A stretch of DNA of 64,000 nucleotides from Cichorium intybus (Eukaryota > Streptophyta > Magnoliopsida > Asterales > Asteraceae), in contig JAKNSD010000060.1 of NCBI GenBank assembly GCA_023525715.1, positions 563,001 through 627,000 on the forward strand. The letters run 5' to 3'. Numbering within the stretch: the stretch's first letter is position 1; every line of letters starts with the position of its first letter. The notes under the pieces are model-generated. The model had not been told where the DNA came from, did not search any database, and saw nothing but the letters and a program-made list of their open reading frames with translations. Below are positions 51,703 through 64,000 of this stretch, one piece after another. Both the position numbers and the translations under genes were made by a program.

Positions 51703-52737
51703 CTACGCCTCAACATTGCTGGACAAAGTCATTATATCTTCATGCACACTACTATTTGTGCTAGTGTTAGTGGCTTGGCTTTTGCCTCTTGTCTTTCGCT
51801 TTGCTTCATCACGTCCCATGGGACGTGGTGGATCATTATTGAGGTTGAAGCCAACACTTGGATCCGAGGAAGGGGATTGTGTGGATTCAGAAACTTTGTG
51901 CCTCTTTGATAAGTGGACAACAAATTGGTCAAAGGACTCTAGCTCTCTCCACATCTCGTAGTCTTTGACCGCACGCCAAAAGAACTCTTGATTAAATTGA
52001 GTACCATATTGGGCATGGTACAAGAGCCTCGCTTGAGCCATAACATCGTCACCATTGGCTGCACTTTGTCTTTGCCTCTCAACTTCGGCATGGCACCCTT
52101 GGAATTCCATTGCACGTTTGTTGCAAGTGCGCCACTTTGAATAAAGTGAATTGGGATTGCGGTAGCTGGAACCCATTCGTCTACACCAACTATTCCACAC
52201 CTTCACTTTGAAGACGTTTGTAGTTTGGTTGATCCCTGTCTCAGCTTCTTGCGAACAATCGACCCATGCTTCGCCCAAAGCTCGGACCTCATCATCATGC
52301 CAAGCGATTCTAGGGGCTTTGCCTTTGTTAGTTGGCCCGGACTCTTCTTCTTCTTCTTCTTCTTCTTCAGCTTGTTCGGGTTCTTCTTCTTCATCATCGG
52401 AGTTTTCTTGTTCTAGCCGGCGTGGTGCATTTCTTAAAAATTGGGAGTCGAGAGCGAATTGGGATAGTGATTCTAGTGGTGGAGACATTTGTTGTGAAAA
52501 CATTTGTGGTGGTGTTGGTTGTGTTGGAGATGGTTGTGGTGAAGATGCTTGGTGTAACCAATTGTTGACATATTGGTGTTGCATACCCCAATTCGGTACA
52601 TATTGACCATATGCCATCGAAGGGTCAACCGGTTGAGGTACATAACAACCGGTCGGAGGGGTTGCAATCGAAGTAGTAGCAGATTTCTTTTTGGTAGCTT
52701 TGGATGATTTGGTATTTTTCTTTTGGCTTGAAGACAT
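51703..52737 (-). CDS. PIF/Harbinger ORF1: Myb/trihelix-like DNA-binding protein, 344 residues
   Basis: One uninterrupted frame with ATG at 52737. Basic Ser/Lys-rich N-terminus (1-25), Pro/Gln-rich low-complexity part (30-105), strongly acidic Asp/Glu run (about 113-138), then a Myb/SANT-trihelix domain at about 145-225 with conserved Trp residues (IAWHDDEVRALGEAWVDCSQ, VWNSWCRRMGSS, LYSKWRTCNKRAMEFQGC). The C-terminal part has FFWRAVKDYEMWREL and a basic PRPMGRDEAKRKTRG motif. In PIF elements ORF1 binds the element ends and helps the transposase enter the nucleus. Such proteins are often mislabelled glutathione S-transferase T3-like in plant annotations. The frame looks undamaged. Confidence 0.85.
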   Translation of the reverse strand: MSSSQKKNTKSSKATKKKSATTSIATPPTGCYVPQPVDPSMAYGQYVPNWGMQHQYVNNWLHQASSPQPSPTQPTPPQMFSQQMSPPLESLSQFALDSQFLRNAPRRLEQENSDDEEEEPEQAEEEEEEEEESGPTNKGKAPRIAWHDDEVRALGEAWVDCSQEAETGINQTTNVFKVKVWNSWCRRMGSSYRNPNSLYSKWRTCNKRAMEFQGCHAEVERQRQSAANGDDVMAQARLLYHAQYGTQFNQEFFWRAVKDYEMWRELESFDQFVVHLSKRHKVSESTQSPSSDPSVGFNLNNDPPRPMGRDEAKRKTRGKSQATNTSTNSSVHEDIMTLSSNVEA

Positions 52738-52811
52738 GATGAATGAAGTTTGAGAGTGATTTTGGAAGAAGAGAGGGGATGATTGTGTGAATAAAAGAGT
52801 AGAATGGTAGT

Positions 52812-52821
52812 GTTTATATAG
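52812..52821 (-). promoter_or_regulatory. TATA box for the Harbinger ORF1
   Basis: Minus-strand CTATATAAAC lies about 75-85 bp upstream of the ORF1 ATG, followed by a pyrimidine-rich leader. Spacing leaves room for a 5' leader of about 45-50 nt. Confidence 0.6.
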
Positions 52822-53109
52822 GGGAGGATGTAACGGCTAGTTTTTTTTAAAAAAAAACGGGTAGTTTTTTTATAAAAAATTTTGAATTTTATAAAGGTTT
52901 TTGTAAAGGTTTTAAAAAAAATTGGTTTGGAAAATGGGAAAGGAGCCGTTGGACTAGCCGTTGGAGGGCTTGGCGAGTTCGCTGAGATGTTGGCGAGGGC
53001 GGGATCGGCGAAGGCGAAGGCGAGGGACGCGGTGCAGTTTGGCGACTTTGGCGAGCGGTTAGCGAATAGGTTTGGCGAGGGGTTGAGCGAACTGCTCCCC
53101 CTAGCCTTA

Positions 53110-53829
53110 TATCAGGACAGTCGAGTTCTGAAATCGAGGACGGAATCCAGACCGCCAGTCTAGAAGGACTTGAAACTCATCGGTCCTAAACAAGTCCAAT
53201 ATTGGTTCGGCCTATTTTCTAAACCGGCCCGAATTGGTTTAAATATGCTGGTCTAGACCAGTGACGAATTCAAAACTTGTGGGCCCTATTTATTTCATCT
53301 CTCGAGTCCCAAAGAAAACCCCTTTCACATTCATATTCCATATCTCTCTTTGACTCTATCATGATCGATTACTCACACACAATTAGGTTAGGCAGGCTTG
53401 GGGAGGTTAGCTGAATCATTATCGATACGAAACAGGGTTTATTTGCTCTTTTTCAAATCCCAAACAGGAAGGAAGTCGAAAAAAGATATGCTTTAGGATC
53501 AACTGAAGCAGAAGAAGAGACGTTTTCCCTTTGGGAATGAAAAAGATCATATGTCTAAAAATAGAATAAGACAGTGTTCACTTTGTAAGAGCCCTTTCCA
53601 CTGCGCATTCTCGAGCAAATAACACGACTATAAGATCAAATTTGCTTTCCATGGTGAACTGATAGCTTGTCTCGCCCAGAAGGTGAGAGAGTTGAGAGCA
53701 AAGTGGCAAACGGGTGCGTAACGCATGAGAATCTATCGTACAGTTTGGGCCAAATCCATATCTTAAGGTCTCTTTGCTTCGGTGAATCATTTGCGCTCTG
53801 ATACATTTTCAGTGCCATGGAGCTAGACC
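53110..53829. other. Gene-free spacer
   Basis: Two overlapping minus frames (53578-53818) are not recognisable as proteins. Nothing else stands out. Confidence 0.4.
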
Positions 53830-54291
53830 GTGAGCTATTACGTTTTCTTTAAAGGATGGCTGCTTCCAAACCTAACTTATACAACCTACATGGTCCGTAA
53901 ACGTAAAGACTCATCTAGTCTCAGACTATAATTACCCTCCAATGGTTTGTTTTATTAAACAAAAATGGGTTGATGAAATATCTTGCTATTTTGTTATTAT
54001 TTATCAGTATTTATAAAGTCGGAAATGAGACAGTTTGTATTTATTTTTATCCGAAAACCAGTGAGCTATTACGTTTTCTTTAAAGGATGGCTACTTCCAA
54101 ACTTGACTTATACAAACTACACGGTCCGTAAACGTGAAGACTCATTTAGTCTCAAACTATAATTACCCTCCAATGGTTTGTTTTATTAAACAAAAATGGG
54201 TTGATGAAATATCTCGCTATTTTGTTATTATTTATTAGTATTTATAAAGTAGGAAATGAGACAGTTTGTATTCATTTTTATCCGAAAACCT
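53830..54291. repeat. 231-bp tandem duplication
   Basis: 53830-54060 and 54061-54291 match at about 95 percent by eye (GTGAGCTATTACGTTTTCTT at both starts). It lies directly upstream of the Ulp1-like gene and the second copy runs into its first exon region, so it may have duplicated part of the gene's 5' region. Confidence 0.85.
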
Positions 54292-54318
54292 TTATACAAA
54301 CCACCCCCAATTTTGACT

Positions 54319-56181
<1,863 letters not shown>

Positions 56182-56592
56182 ACGATTTATGTGGAAATAA
56201 TTTGTAGACGATTTATGTAAAGGTTATAATTTTGAGTATTTATGTCGTTATAAGTTTCTAAAAACTTGCATCTACAAAACGCTTTAGGTAGAATTCTTCA
56301 TTACACACAAAAAAAACAATACAAAGTCATAGAAAGTACCTGACATCCGTCATTTGCTAACATTCATAAAAACTAAAAAGACATATAAAATAGGACCATA
56401 CCATAAACGTAAACAAATGTTTTACGGAAGAATTTGAGATAGGTGCAAGCGGGCAGTGTCTTTGTGACATTCAAACAGACTGGTGTACTGTTCAATGAGA
56501 CAAACTGCATTACGAAGAATTTTACTTCGCTCTTGTAAAGTAGATTGCGGCCCGGATAATTGATTGATTGTAGACATTGTTGAGATAAAACG

Positions 56593-56883
56593 TTAAATAT
56601 CTATAGGCATTTGGATCACAAGCATTTGCAAATTATAATGCGCTAACTTTATACGCTCATCTGGTATCATACGTGTTATTTGGAAATCAAATTCCTCCAA
56701 TTGTTCTTGGACATGCCGAAAAGCCCTGGTCATGAATAACACGTGAGTGTCAACCAATCTATTTATACGTTCGTCGAGATCTGTCAACTCATTATGTAAG
56801 ACATTATCACTGCATTTCGTAGTCAAACCCATGACCTGCGTTTTCCTCCCATGGGCTGCGTTTTCCTTTAGACGGGCTCCCAT
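56593..56883 (-). CDS. Hypothetical 96-residue protein
   Basis: Minus frame from ATG at 56883. Helical, charged sequence (LTDLDERINRLVDTHVLFMT, HVQEQLEEFDFQITRMIPDE) that looks protein-like rather than random. Its N-terminus lies in the TGCGTTTTCC motif cluster. Not recognised; it may be an exon of a longer gene or of a transposon. Confidence 0.3.
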   Translation of the reverse strand: MGARLKENAAHGRKTQVMGLTTKCSDNVLHNELTDLDERINRLVDTHVLFMTRAFRHVQEQLEEFDFQITRMIPDERIKLAHYNLQMLVIQMPIDI

Positions 56884-56935
56884 GGGCTGCGTTTTCCTCT
56901 AGATGGGCTACGAATTCCTCTAGCTGGGCTGCTAA
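56835..56935. repeat. TGCGTTTTCC motif cluster
   Basis: Three copies of GGGCTGCGTTTTCCTC-like sequence and a diverged fourth (CTACGAATTCCTCTAG). The inverse motif GGAAAACGCA recurs at 58990-59160. Confidence 0.7.
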
Positions 56936-57214
56936 ATGGTTGGCTAACACATACTCATTTATGCGATTTCCCTATGCAGAAAATGAGGTTGACAAGACAA
57001 AACACTGCTCCTTATTGCAGGACACTACCCTATAGACATGACATTTCACTGCATTTTGTAGTCAAACCCACTTTTTTCGTACTCAAACTAACAGATACTC
57101 ATAAATGCGAATTCCCTATGCAGAAACTTATTTCTATATAAATCAATTTACGTATCTCCAAGTATCACATCTACACGATCAATCAAATTTCGTATTTCTT
57201 ATTTCTTTGTAAAC

Positions 57215-57602
57215 ATGTCTGGTCAATCTCAGAAGTTAAAACGGGTATTGGAAAAACGCAAGGCTCCTTCTACATCAACAATTCCACCTACTATTGATGA
57301 TAGGATGCCAGAGGAAATGAAAACAATTCTCCTGTCAACAAACAAATTCAATCAATTGTTGAAGATACTAAATTTTTAGAGGGTCAACGGAGATTACTTG
57401 ACGATAAAAAAATTTGGATAGCTTCAAAAAACAATAAGTAATAAAAGCTGAGAAATGGATTAAGTCAACCAAAGCAAACATTAATCGAGAGATGGATAAT
57501 GTATTGTCACTTGGTCAAGAAATTACTGAAAAAAAATTTTGGATAGCTAATATGAAAAAAAACTATCCATATGAGTTTCCTGAGTGGCAAATTAAAGATT
57601 AG
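57215..57602 (+). pseudogene. Unrecognised small coiled-coil gene, copy A
   Basis: ATG at 57215 opens 54 codons (MSGQSQKLKRVLEKRKAPST, then MPEEMKTILLSTNKFNQLL). After a stop and frame changes the similarity resumes and ends ANMKKNYPYEFPEWQIKD. Lys/Glu-rich and helical. Copy B at 57961 has the same layout, so this was once a real gene family. Function unknown. Confidence 0.4.
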
Positions 57603-57797
57603 TTTTTCTATTTTGTATTATCATATATATTTTCTTAAGTATCAATTTCGTAGGTGATAATTAATACTATTTCAAGGTTAGTATTTAGGATCTCAGTACT
57701 TATTTGTCGTTTATTGTTTGTATCTCAGTATTCTATGTATCTTTATATTTAATGTCACATCAACCCCCTCTTCCAACCTACAAACCATTTCTAAATT

Positions 57798-57895
<98 letters not shown>

Positions 57896-57960
57896 CTTAT
57901 TTCACCTTAACAATCTTCACACCAAACCATTATCACTCATCGAAAATATCGTAGCCCAAA

Positions 57961-58319
57961 TATGTCTGCTTCATCCTAAAACCGACAAGGAAAACCTTAG
58001 CTCATGCCTGAAGACCTTAGAAAACTATTTATACAGAAAGAAGAGGAGATTGAATCTCAAAACAGATCTATTAGGCAACCAAAAAAAACTGTTGGATGAA
58101 ATGCAGGAAGAGGTTGTCAAAAAAATAAAATGGGTCAAAAAGACACAACAATATATCAAACAAGCAACTATCTGGGTGCAAAAACAAAATGAGGTTGTTG
58201 AACAGAGCGAGCTGGAGCTGCAAATTAAGGTCAACGAAATAAAACGAAAAAACAATTGGGTGCTTGCAGAGAAAAAAAAATATCCTCTTGATTTCTCAGA
58301 TTTATGTGATAGTAATTAG
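57961..58319 (+). pseudogene. Unrecognised small coiled-coil gene, copy B
   Basis: ATG at 57961 (MSASS then a stop), then MPEDLRKLFIQKEEEIESQN, one frame change, and an 89-codon frame from 58050 rich in Lys, Gln and Glu that ends WVLAEKKKYPLDFSDLCDSN. The MPE(D/E) block and the final YP-x-(E/D)F block parallel copy A, 746 bp upstream. Probably diverged tandem duplicates. Confidence 0.4.
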
Positions 58320-58435
58320 ACCTATTGCGTATGTTTCTATATCATGTAACCTTTTGATTAGGATATGCTTTTATAATATTTGTCTTTGTTTTTGTTTAAT
58401 ATCAGTACTAAATTTTAATATCTACACTTTCTATA

Positions 58436-58970
58436 TAAACGTTACCGACAACCTTGTTTAGAGCTTCAAAAGGTACACTTTCCGTCATCAAAATATTGGG
58501 TTAATCATTTTTTTCAACACATCTAGTAATACATTTCACCTTAAAAAAATTTCGACTCAATCTGAGTTCGTATGAACAAACGACGACCGTTCAAATTTGG
58601 ACAAAAAATAAATAAACGTTACCGACAACCTTTTTTAGACATTCAAAAGTAAATATTTCCGACATCAAATAATTTGCTTAATCATGTTTGTGAACACATC
58701 TACTAATACACTTCACGTTAAAAAAAATTTCAAGTAAATCGGAGTTCGTATGAAAAAACTACGACCGTTCAAAGTTGGACAAAAAACAAATAAACGTTAC
58801 CGACAACCTTGTTTAGATGTTCAAAAGTAACACTTTCCGACATCATAAATTTTTGTTAATCATGTTTGTGAACACATCTGGTAATACACTTCACGGTAAA
58901 AAAAATTTCAACTAAATCGGAGTTTGTATGAACAAACAACGAGGGTTCAAAGTTGGACAAAAATTACAAC
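58436..58970. repeat. 178-bp tandem repeat, three units
   Basis: Units start near 58438, 58615 and 58793, each with AAACGTTACCGACAACCTT, a central AATCATGTTTGTGAACACATC block and a final CGACCGTTCAAAGTTGGACA block. About 80-85 percent identity between units by eye. The monomer length is like a satellite but the array is short. Confidence 0.85.
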
Positions 58971-58984
58971 TAAACTCATCAACC

Positions 58985-59160
58985 ACCAAGAACCTCAAGA
59001 ACATGTGGGAGGAAAACGCAGGCGAGGGAGAGGAAAACGCAAATGATGAGAGCAAAACGCAATCCATGCAAGGCTGGGAGGAAAACGCAGACGATGGGAG
59101 CAAAACGCAATCCTTATGACGAAAACGCAATCCTTGCTGCGAACTGCGTTTTGCTTGGTT
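58985..59160. repeat. GGAAAACGCA motif cluster
   Basis: About six copies of (G/C)(G/A)AAACGCA spaced by 12-45 bp and a final inverted CTGCGTTTTGC. Mirrors the TGCGTTTTCC cluster at 56835-56935. Confidence 0.7.
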
Positions 59161-59253
59161 ATTTTGAGGTATACCCCTAAATTTTGGCTGTTTTGAGGAA
59201 AATCCTTTTGGGATTAGGCTATATTAGTCTTTTTCTCTTTACTTATTACTATA

Positions 59254-59400
<147 letters not shown>

Positions 59401-59724
59401 TTAAATACATTTGGTAATTATTGTGTGAATGTAGGAACAATTTTGGGACATTAGATCAAAAAAATGGAGGGTTATGATCAACAACGGCATGATGATAATT
59501 AAAAGGAAACAAATTAATTACTTTCTAAATTAAAATGGCCAGAAGGTTAAATCAGACTTTTTGGTTTTAATTAAATAGCGTATTTTAAGGATGTTAGGAA
59601 GTGGCGAGTTTTAGGAATGTCAGTTACATAGGATTACAATCACAGAAGAACGTACAGTTGTTATTTTTTCCTATTCTCTGAAAATGCTATGCATATGTTG
59701 TTATTTTTTCTTATTCTCTGAAAA

Positions 59725-59975
59725 TACTAACACCCATTCTCAGAGAATGGACTTACCAAAACAAAAAACCAATAAAAACTAACACCCATTCTCAGAGAAT
59801 GAGCTTACCAAAACACAAACCAATAAAAAATTAACACCCATTCTCAGAGAATATAGTTACTAAAACACAAAACCAATAAAGCCGAACACCCAATTCTCAA
59901 ATAATGGACTTACTAAAACACAAACTAATAAAAACTAACGCTTACTCCCAGAGAATGTGATACTAAAAACAAAAA
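59725..59975. repeat. 52-bp tandem repeat with palindromic core
   Basis: Five units (CACCC at 59731, 59783, 59835, 59887 and a diverged fifth), each with the palindrome ATTCTCAGAGAAT followed by GGACTTACCAAAACACAAAC. Confidence 0.85.
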
Positions 59976-61345
<1,370 letters not shown>

Positions 61346-61929
61346 AAGTACGTGTTGCCTCCGAATAGAACTAAGTTTAACGTCTTCAGCCAGACAGTTA
61401 CCTTTTGTGTTTTACTTAGTTTACACAGGTTGTTCCCGAAGAAGCTCCGCCTTTCCACATGTAGTTCCTTGTGTGTGCCTGATGTGATGTATGGCTTGAG
61501 GTGATGACCATTTACCATAGAGGGTGTTCCTTCTCTATCGTCTTTGATTTCTACTTAACCGTATGTCATGACATTGACTATCTCATAGGGCCCGTCCACT
61601 TACTTTTTGGTTTCCTTGCGGAAAATCTTAATCTGTGAGTTAAACAGCCAAACCTTCTGTCCCCTTTCAAAGGTTTTTAGTTTCAGCTTGACATCGTGGA
61701 AGCTCTTCATCTTGGATTTGTACGTGGCTGCACTATCATAAGCCTCATATTGAAGTTCTCCAAGTTCTAGTTTCCGCTCTTTTCTAGCTGTATCATAGTC
61801 TGTGTTTACCTATTTTACAGCCCACATAGCTCATAGCTCTGTGTGTCAACTCCACTTGCATTTCCATATACTAACCCATACGGTGGTACCAATTGGCGTC
61901 TTGAAAGCTATCATATACACCCACAGTGC
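61346..61929 (-). pseudogene. Athila/Tat-type gypsy integrase C-terminal fragment
   Basis: Minus-strand translation shows the post-core integrase region: RKERKLELGELQYEAYDSAA, then YKSKMKSFHDVK, FERGQKVWLFNSQIKIF, VDGPYEIVNV and VNGHHLKPYI, typical of Athila/Tat polyproteins. Several stops interrupt it. It joins the piece at 63443-63605 across the TRIM-like insertion. Confidence 0.75.
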
Positions 61930-62189
61930 TGTTGGAATCTTTAAGTCACATGGGAGGAGACAACTTACACCCTAGACCACATGCTCAAAGCAAGATCCAA
62001 TCTTAACCAAGTGAGTGTGATTATGACTAGGAATGTGGTGTGATCCTAGATGTGTATTTAAGGATATGTCTAGCAATTCATTTAAAACACAGATTTGTAT
62101 AAGCATCAGAATCAGTTTTGAGTTATATTTCTGATTATTAATCAAAGTGTTAGTTTCGTTAATTGTGTCTTTATACATTCGAGTCTTGA
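61930..62189 (+). repeat. 5' LTR of the TRIM-like element
   Basis: 260 bp, followed after two bases by the Met-type primer site. Confidence 0.92.
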
Positions 62190-62191
62190 AT

Positions 62192-62203
62192 TGGTATCAG
62201 AGC
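62192..62203 (+). promoter_or_regulatory. TRIM-like element primer binding site
   Basis: TGGTATCAGAGC, complementary to the initiator Met-tRNA 3' end. Confidence 0.92.
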
Positions 62204-62434
62204 GGTGATCGTTTGAAGGGCGGGTTTGAGAGTCGGTTTCAAGAAAAGGGCGTAGCTCTTGCTTGCGGGATGGTAAATGCAGTAGCAGGGAACCGGGTTT
62301 TTGTTTTAAGGGGTTGTGATGGTTTGATCACAGGTTGTAGACTTGAAAGTAGTCTCCATCTTTGATCGATCCGTGTTCCAGGTTAATGAGAGCTTAACCA
62401 GAAACGGTGAAGGGCAGCGGAAACAAATCAGAAC

Positions 62435-62835
62435 ATATGGGTTTTGATTTGGTTTGCTCACGGGTACAAGAAAACAGAAGAAGCATGAGCTCGTTATTCT
62501 TGACTGGTGGAAGAGGACTCTCGATGGGAACGGGTTGGATCGAAAAAGGTTGGGGCTGTCAAAAACCGCGGAAAATACTAGCGGAAGGAAATCAAAGCAG
62601 GTGGCTTTGAGTTCGGCTCGTGTTGCGGGAAATAGAAGACGGTAAAGGTGGTGGTGACCTTGTCTTCTTGAGCGGTGGAAGAAATAAGTCATTGATCGGC
62701 TTGTTTGTGATAAGGGGAGACCGGCGTAGGTGCGTGAAAACGAACGGAAAAGATTCGTCAAAGCAGGTGGTTTTGGATTTGGTTCGTGTTGCGGGTGAAA
62801 GAAAATGGTAGAAGCGGGTAGCTTTGTTTTCTTGG
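62435..62835 (+). repeat. Three diverged 165-bp repeats
   Basis: Blocks near 62441, 62603 and 62770 share TTTGGATTTGGTTCGTGTTG and a following AAGAAAATGG..TTCTTG..GGTGGA pattern. Plus frames are short; a 200-codon minus frame (62908-62306) is antisense to them and without recognisable domains. Confidence 0.6.
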
Positions 62836-63182
62836 TCGGTGGAGATGTCTCCTTGAACAAGGGTGATCCGAAAATAAAGAAGTCAGAGAAACAACACGGC
62901 GTGACCATTATGGCGGTGGCGGTTCAAATCGGGTGACTTTGGGTGTGGCCGGGGAAGAGGCCGTCGGTCCGGGAAAAGTTGTGATGTTAATGAATGTGTC
63001 CAACGGTATGCCATGTTACAAGTGTTGTGAACAATTAAAATTTGTTGAGCTAAAGAAGACTTTGGATGTGACCGAGGTGGAGGTCGGACGTCCGGAAAAA
63101 GTCGAGAATCAAGTTCAAAGAAATACGGAACTTGATCGGGAACAGAGACGTCTCTAGAAGGACTTAGAGATTCGAGGGTGAT

Positions 63183-63442
63183 TGTTGGAATCTTTAAGTC
63201 ACATGGGAGGAGACAACTTACACCCTAGACCACATGCTCAAAGCAAGATCCAATCTTAACCAAGTGAGTGTGATTATGACTAGGAATGTGGTGTGATCCT
63301 AGATGTGTATTTAAGGATATGTCTAGCAATTCATTTAAAACACAGATTTGTATAAGCATCAGAATCAGTTTTGAGTTATATTTCTGATTATTAATCAAAG
63401 TGTTAGTTTGGTTAATTGTGTCTTTATACATTCGAGTCTTGA
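63183..63442 (+). repeat. 3' LTR of the TRIM-like element
   Basis: One substitution (C/G) from the 5' LTR. The tract just upstream, GATTCGAGGGTGAT, is a weak purine tract. Confidence 0.92.
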
Positions 63443-63605
63443 AGTGCATCGTCGAGTCTGAGTGACCAATCCTTTTAGTCTGGTCGTACGGTCTTTGAAA
63501 AATCTCTTTGATTTGGCAATTTGATACTTCGGCTTGACCGCTCATCTGCGGGTGATATGGTGTAACAATTCGGTGGTTGACACCATATTGTTTTAAAAAT
63601 CAACA
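63443..63605 (-). pseudogene. Athila/Tat-type gypsy integrase core fragment
   Basis: Minus-strand reading gives YGVNHRIVTPYHPQMSGQAE then VSNCQIKEI, the end of the integrase catalytic core including the conserved HPQ..GQ-E motif. The sequence then runs into the TRIM-like insertion and continues at 61929, where the amino-acid context is natural across the AGTGC duplication. Confidence 0.8.
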
Positions 63606-64000
63606 ATAGTGATACTACTACACGAACTTACCAACACCGATTTGTTTCCCCTCATGGATCTTTTCCACTAAAATGATGCAAATGCCCTCGACACTATCGA
63701 CTTGCTTCATGAATCAAAGAGTGACTTAAACAGATACACGCTTTTGTCATTGATGCATGCTATCAACACAAGGTTGCGCGTTGTTAACATCCACGATATG
63801 CCATTAAAGGAAGATGTCTCGAGGTCTATTTACTGGCTTCCATCAGATTGACCATAATCTTCATACATAAATACACATAAATACCATTATATACCCTTTA
63901 AAGGAAAACAACATTAGAAGTTAAATTGTACAATTATACATAGTAAACTAGTATTTTTATACAATGTATGGATTTAAACATTTCGAGGGATCTTTTTGAG
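63606..64000. other. Gene-free right edge
   Basis: Integrase similarity stops near 63605. No frame or repeat recognised to the window end. Confidence 0.45.

Larger units (their letters stand above)
51263..53106 (-). mobile_element. PIF/Harbinger element with ORF1 only, 1.84 kb
   Basis: Inverted ends GGCTGGAGGGAGCAGT and GGCTAGGGGGAGCAGT (14 of 16) are flanked by TTA on both sides (51260-51262, 53107-53109), the PIF/Harbinger signature. Subterminal repeats differ at the two sides: GCATGCTGAAC at left, GGCGAGG at right. Only the ORF1 gene is present; no DDE transposase was found inside. It must rely on a transposase from elsewhere to move. Confidence 0.85.
61930..63442 (+). mobile_element. TRIM-like non-autonomous LTR element, 1.5 kb
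   Basis: Direct LTRs of 260 bp (61930-62189, 63183-63442) differ at one base. AGTGC flanks both sides (61925-61929, 63443-63447). A primer site TGGTATCAGAGC lies at 62192-62203, so the orientation is plus. The LTR starts TGTTGG and ends CTTGA, not the usual CA. The internal 993 bp encode no gag or pol and hold three diverged 165-bp repeats. Very young by LTR identity. Confidence 0.9.

Noticed and set aside
52203..52667. Poly-Lys, poly-Ser and His/Asn-rich frames around 52.2-52.6 kb
   Set aside because: Shadows of the acidic and Gln/Pro-rich coding parts of the Harbinger ORF1.
62306..62908. 200-codon minus frame in the TRIM-like element
   Set aside because: Antisense to the element, composition-driven, no recognisable domain; kept only as a remark.

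Overview
This window is repeat-rich nuclear DNA from a flowering plant, probably a eudicot. The retroelement lineages (Sirevirus-type copia, chromovirus-type and Athila/Tat-type gypsy), the PIF/Harbinger ORF1 protein, Helitron ends, MITEs and very long (AT)n tracts all fit a large plant genome. Asteraceae is a guess from overall style. I see no rRNA, tRNA or CRISPR and no host gene I would call intact. Nearly everything is a mobile element, often nested.

Layout. 1-1105: broken copia fragment (+). 1106-2567: gene-free sequence with a 34/35-bp tandem array and a hairpin. 2568-8039: internally deleted Ty3/gypsy element (-) with gag and protease remains. 8561-20616: 5'-truncated LINE (+), split by a 10.4-kb non-autonomous LTR element (9285-19681, TSD ATGCC) that itself carries tandem arrays, a Harbinger-type MITE, a possible Helitron end and two adjacent copies of a 1.2-kb foldback repeat. 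21351-32086: young, almost intact Sirevirus (-), TSD TGTTG. 33483-34801: third foldback copy. 35352-35522: Mutator-type MITE with a 9-bp TSD. 35663-44565: chromovirus (-) with two coding lesions.

47130-51163: a Helitron (-) interrupted by a perfect solo LTR (47969-50684, TSD ATTAT). 51263-53106: a Harbinger element keeping its TIRs and an intact Myb/trihelix ORF1 but with no transposase. 54319-56181: a five-exon Ulp1 (C48) protease-like pseudogene, followed by two degenerate copies of an unrecognised small coiled-coil gene, inverted clusters of a GGAAAACGCA motif, and short arrays of 178-bp and 52-bp units. 61346-63605: Athila/Tat integrase fragment (-) split by a 1.5-kb TRIM-like element (61930-63442, TSD AGTGC).

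The observations most worth following are: (1) a shared stop codon plus strong 3' splice-site sequence at the gag/pol boundary of two different copia copies; (2) the AT-armed foldback family; (3) the transposase-less Harbinger unit with an intact ORF1; (4) the Ulp1/small-ORF cluster at 54-59 kb, whose boundaries I could not resolve. All gene calls come from reading translations and motifs by eye; no database search was run.
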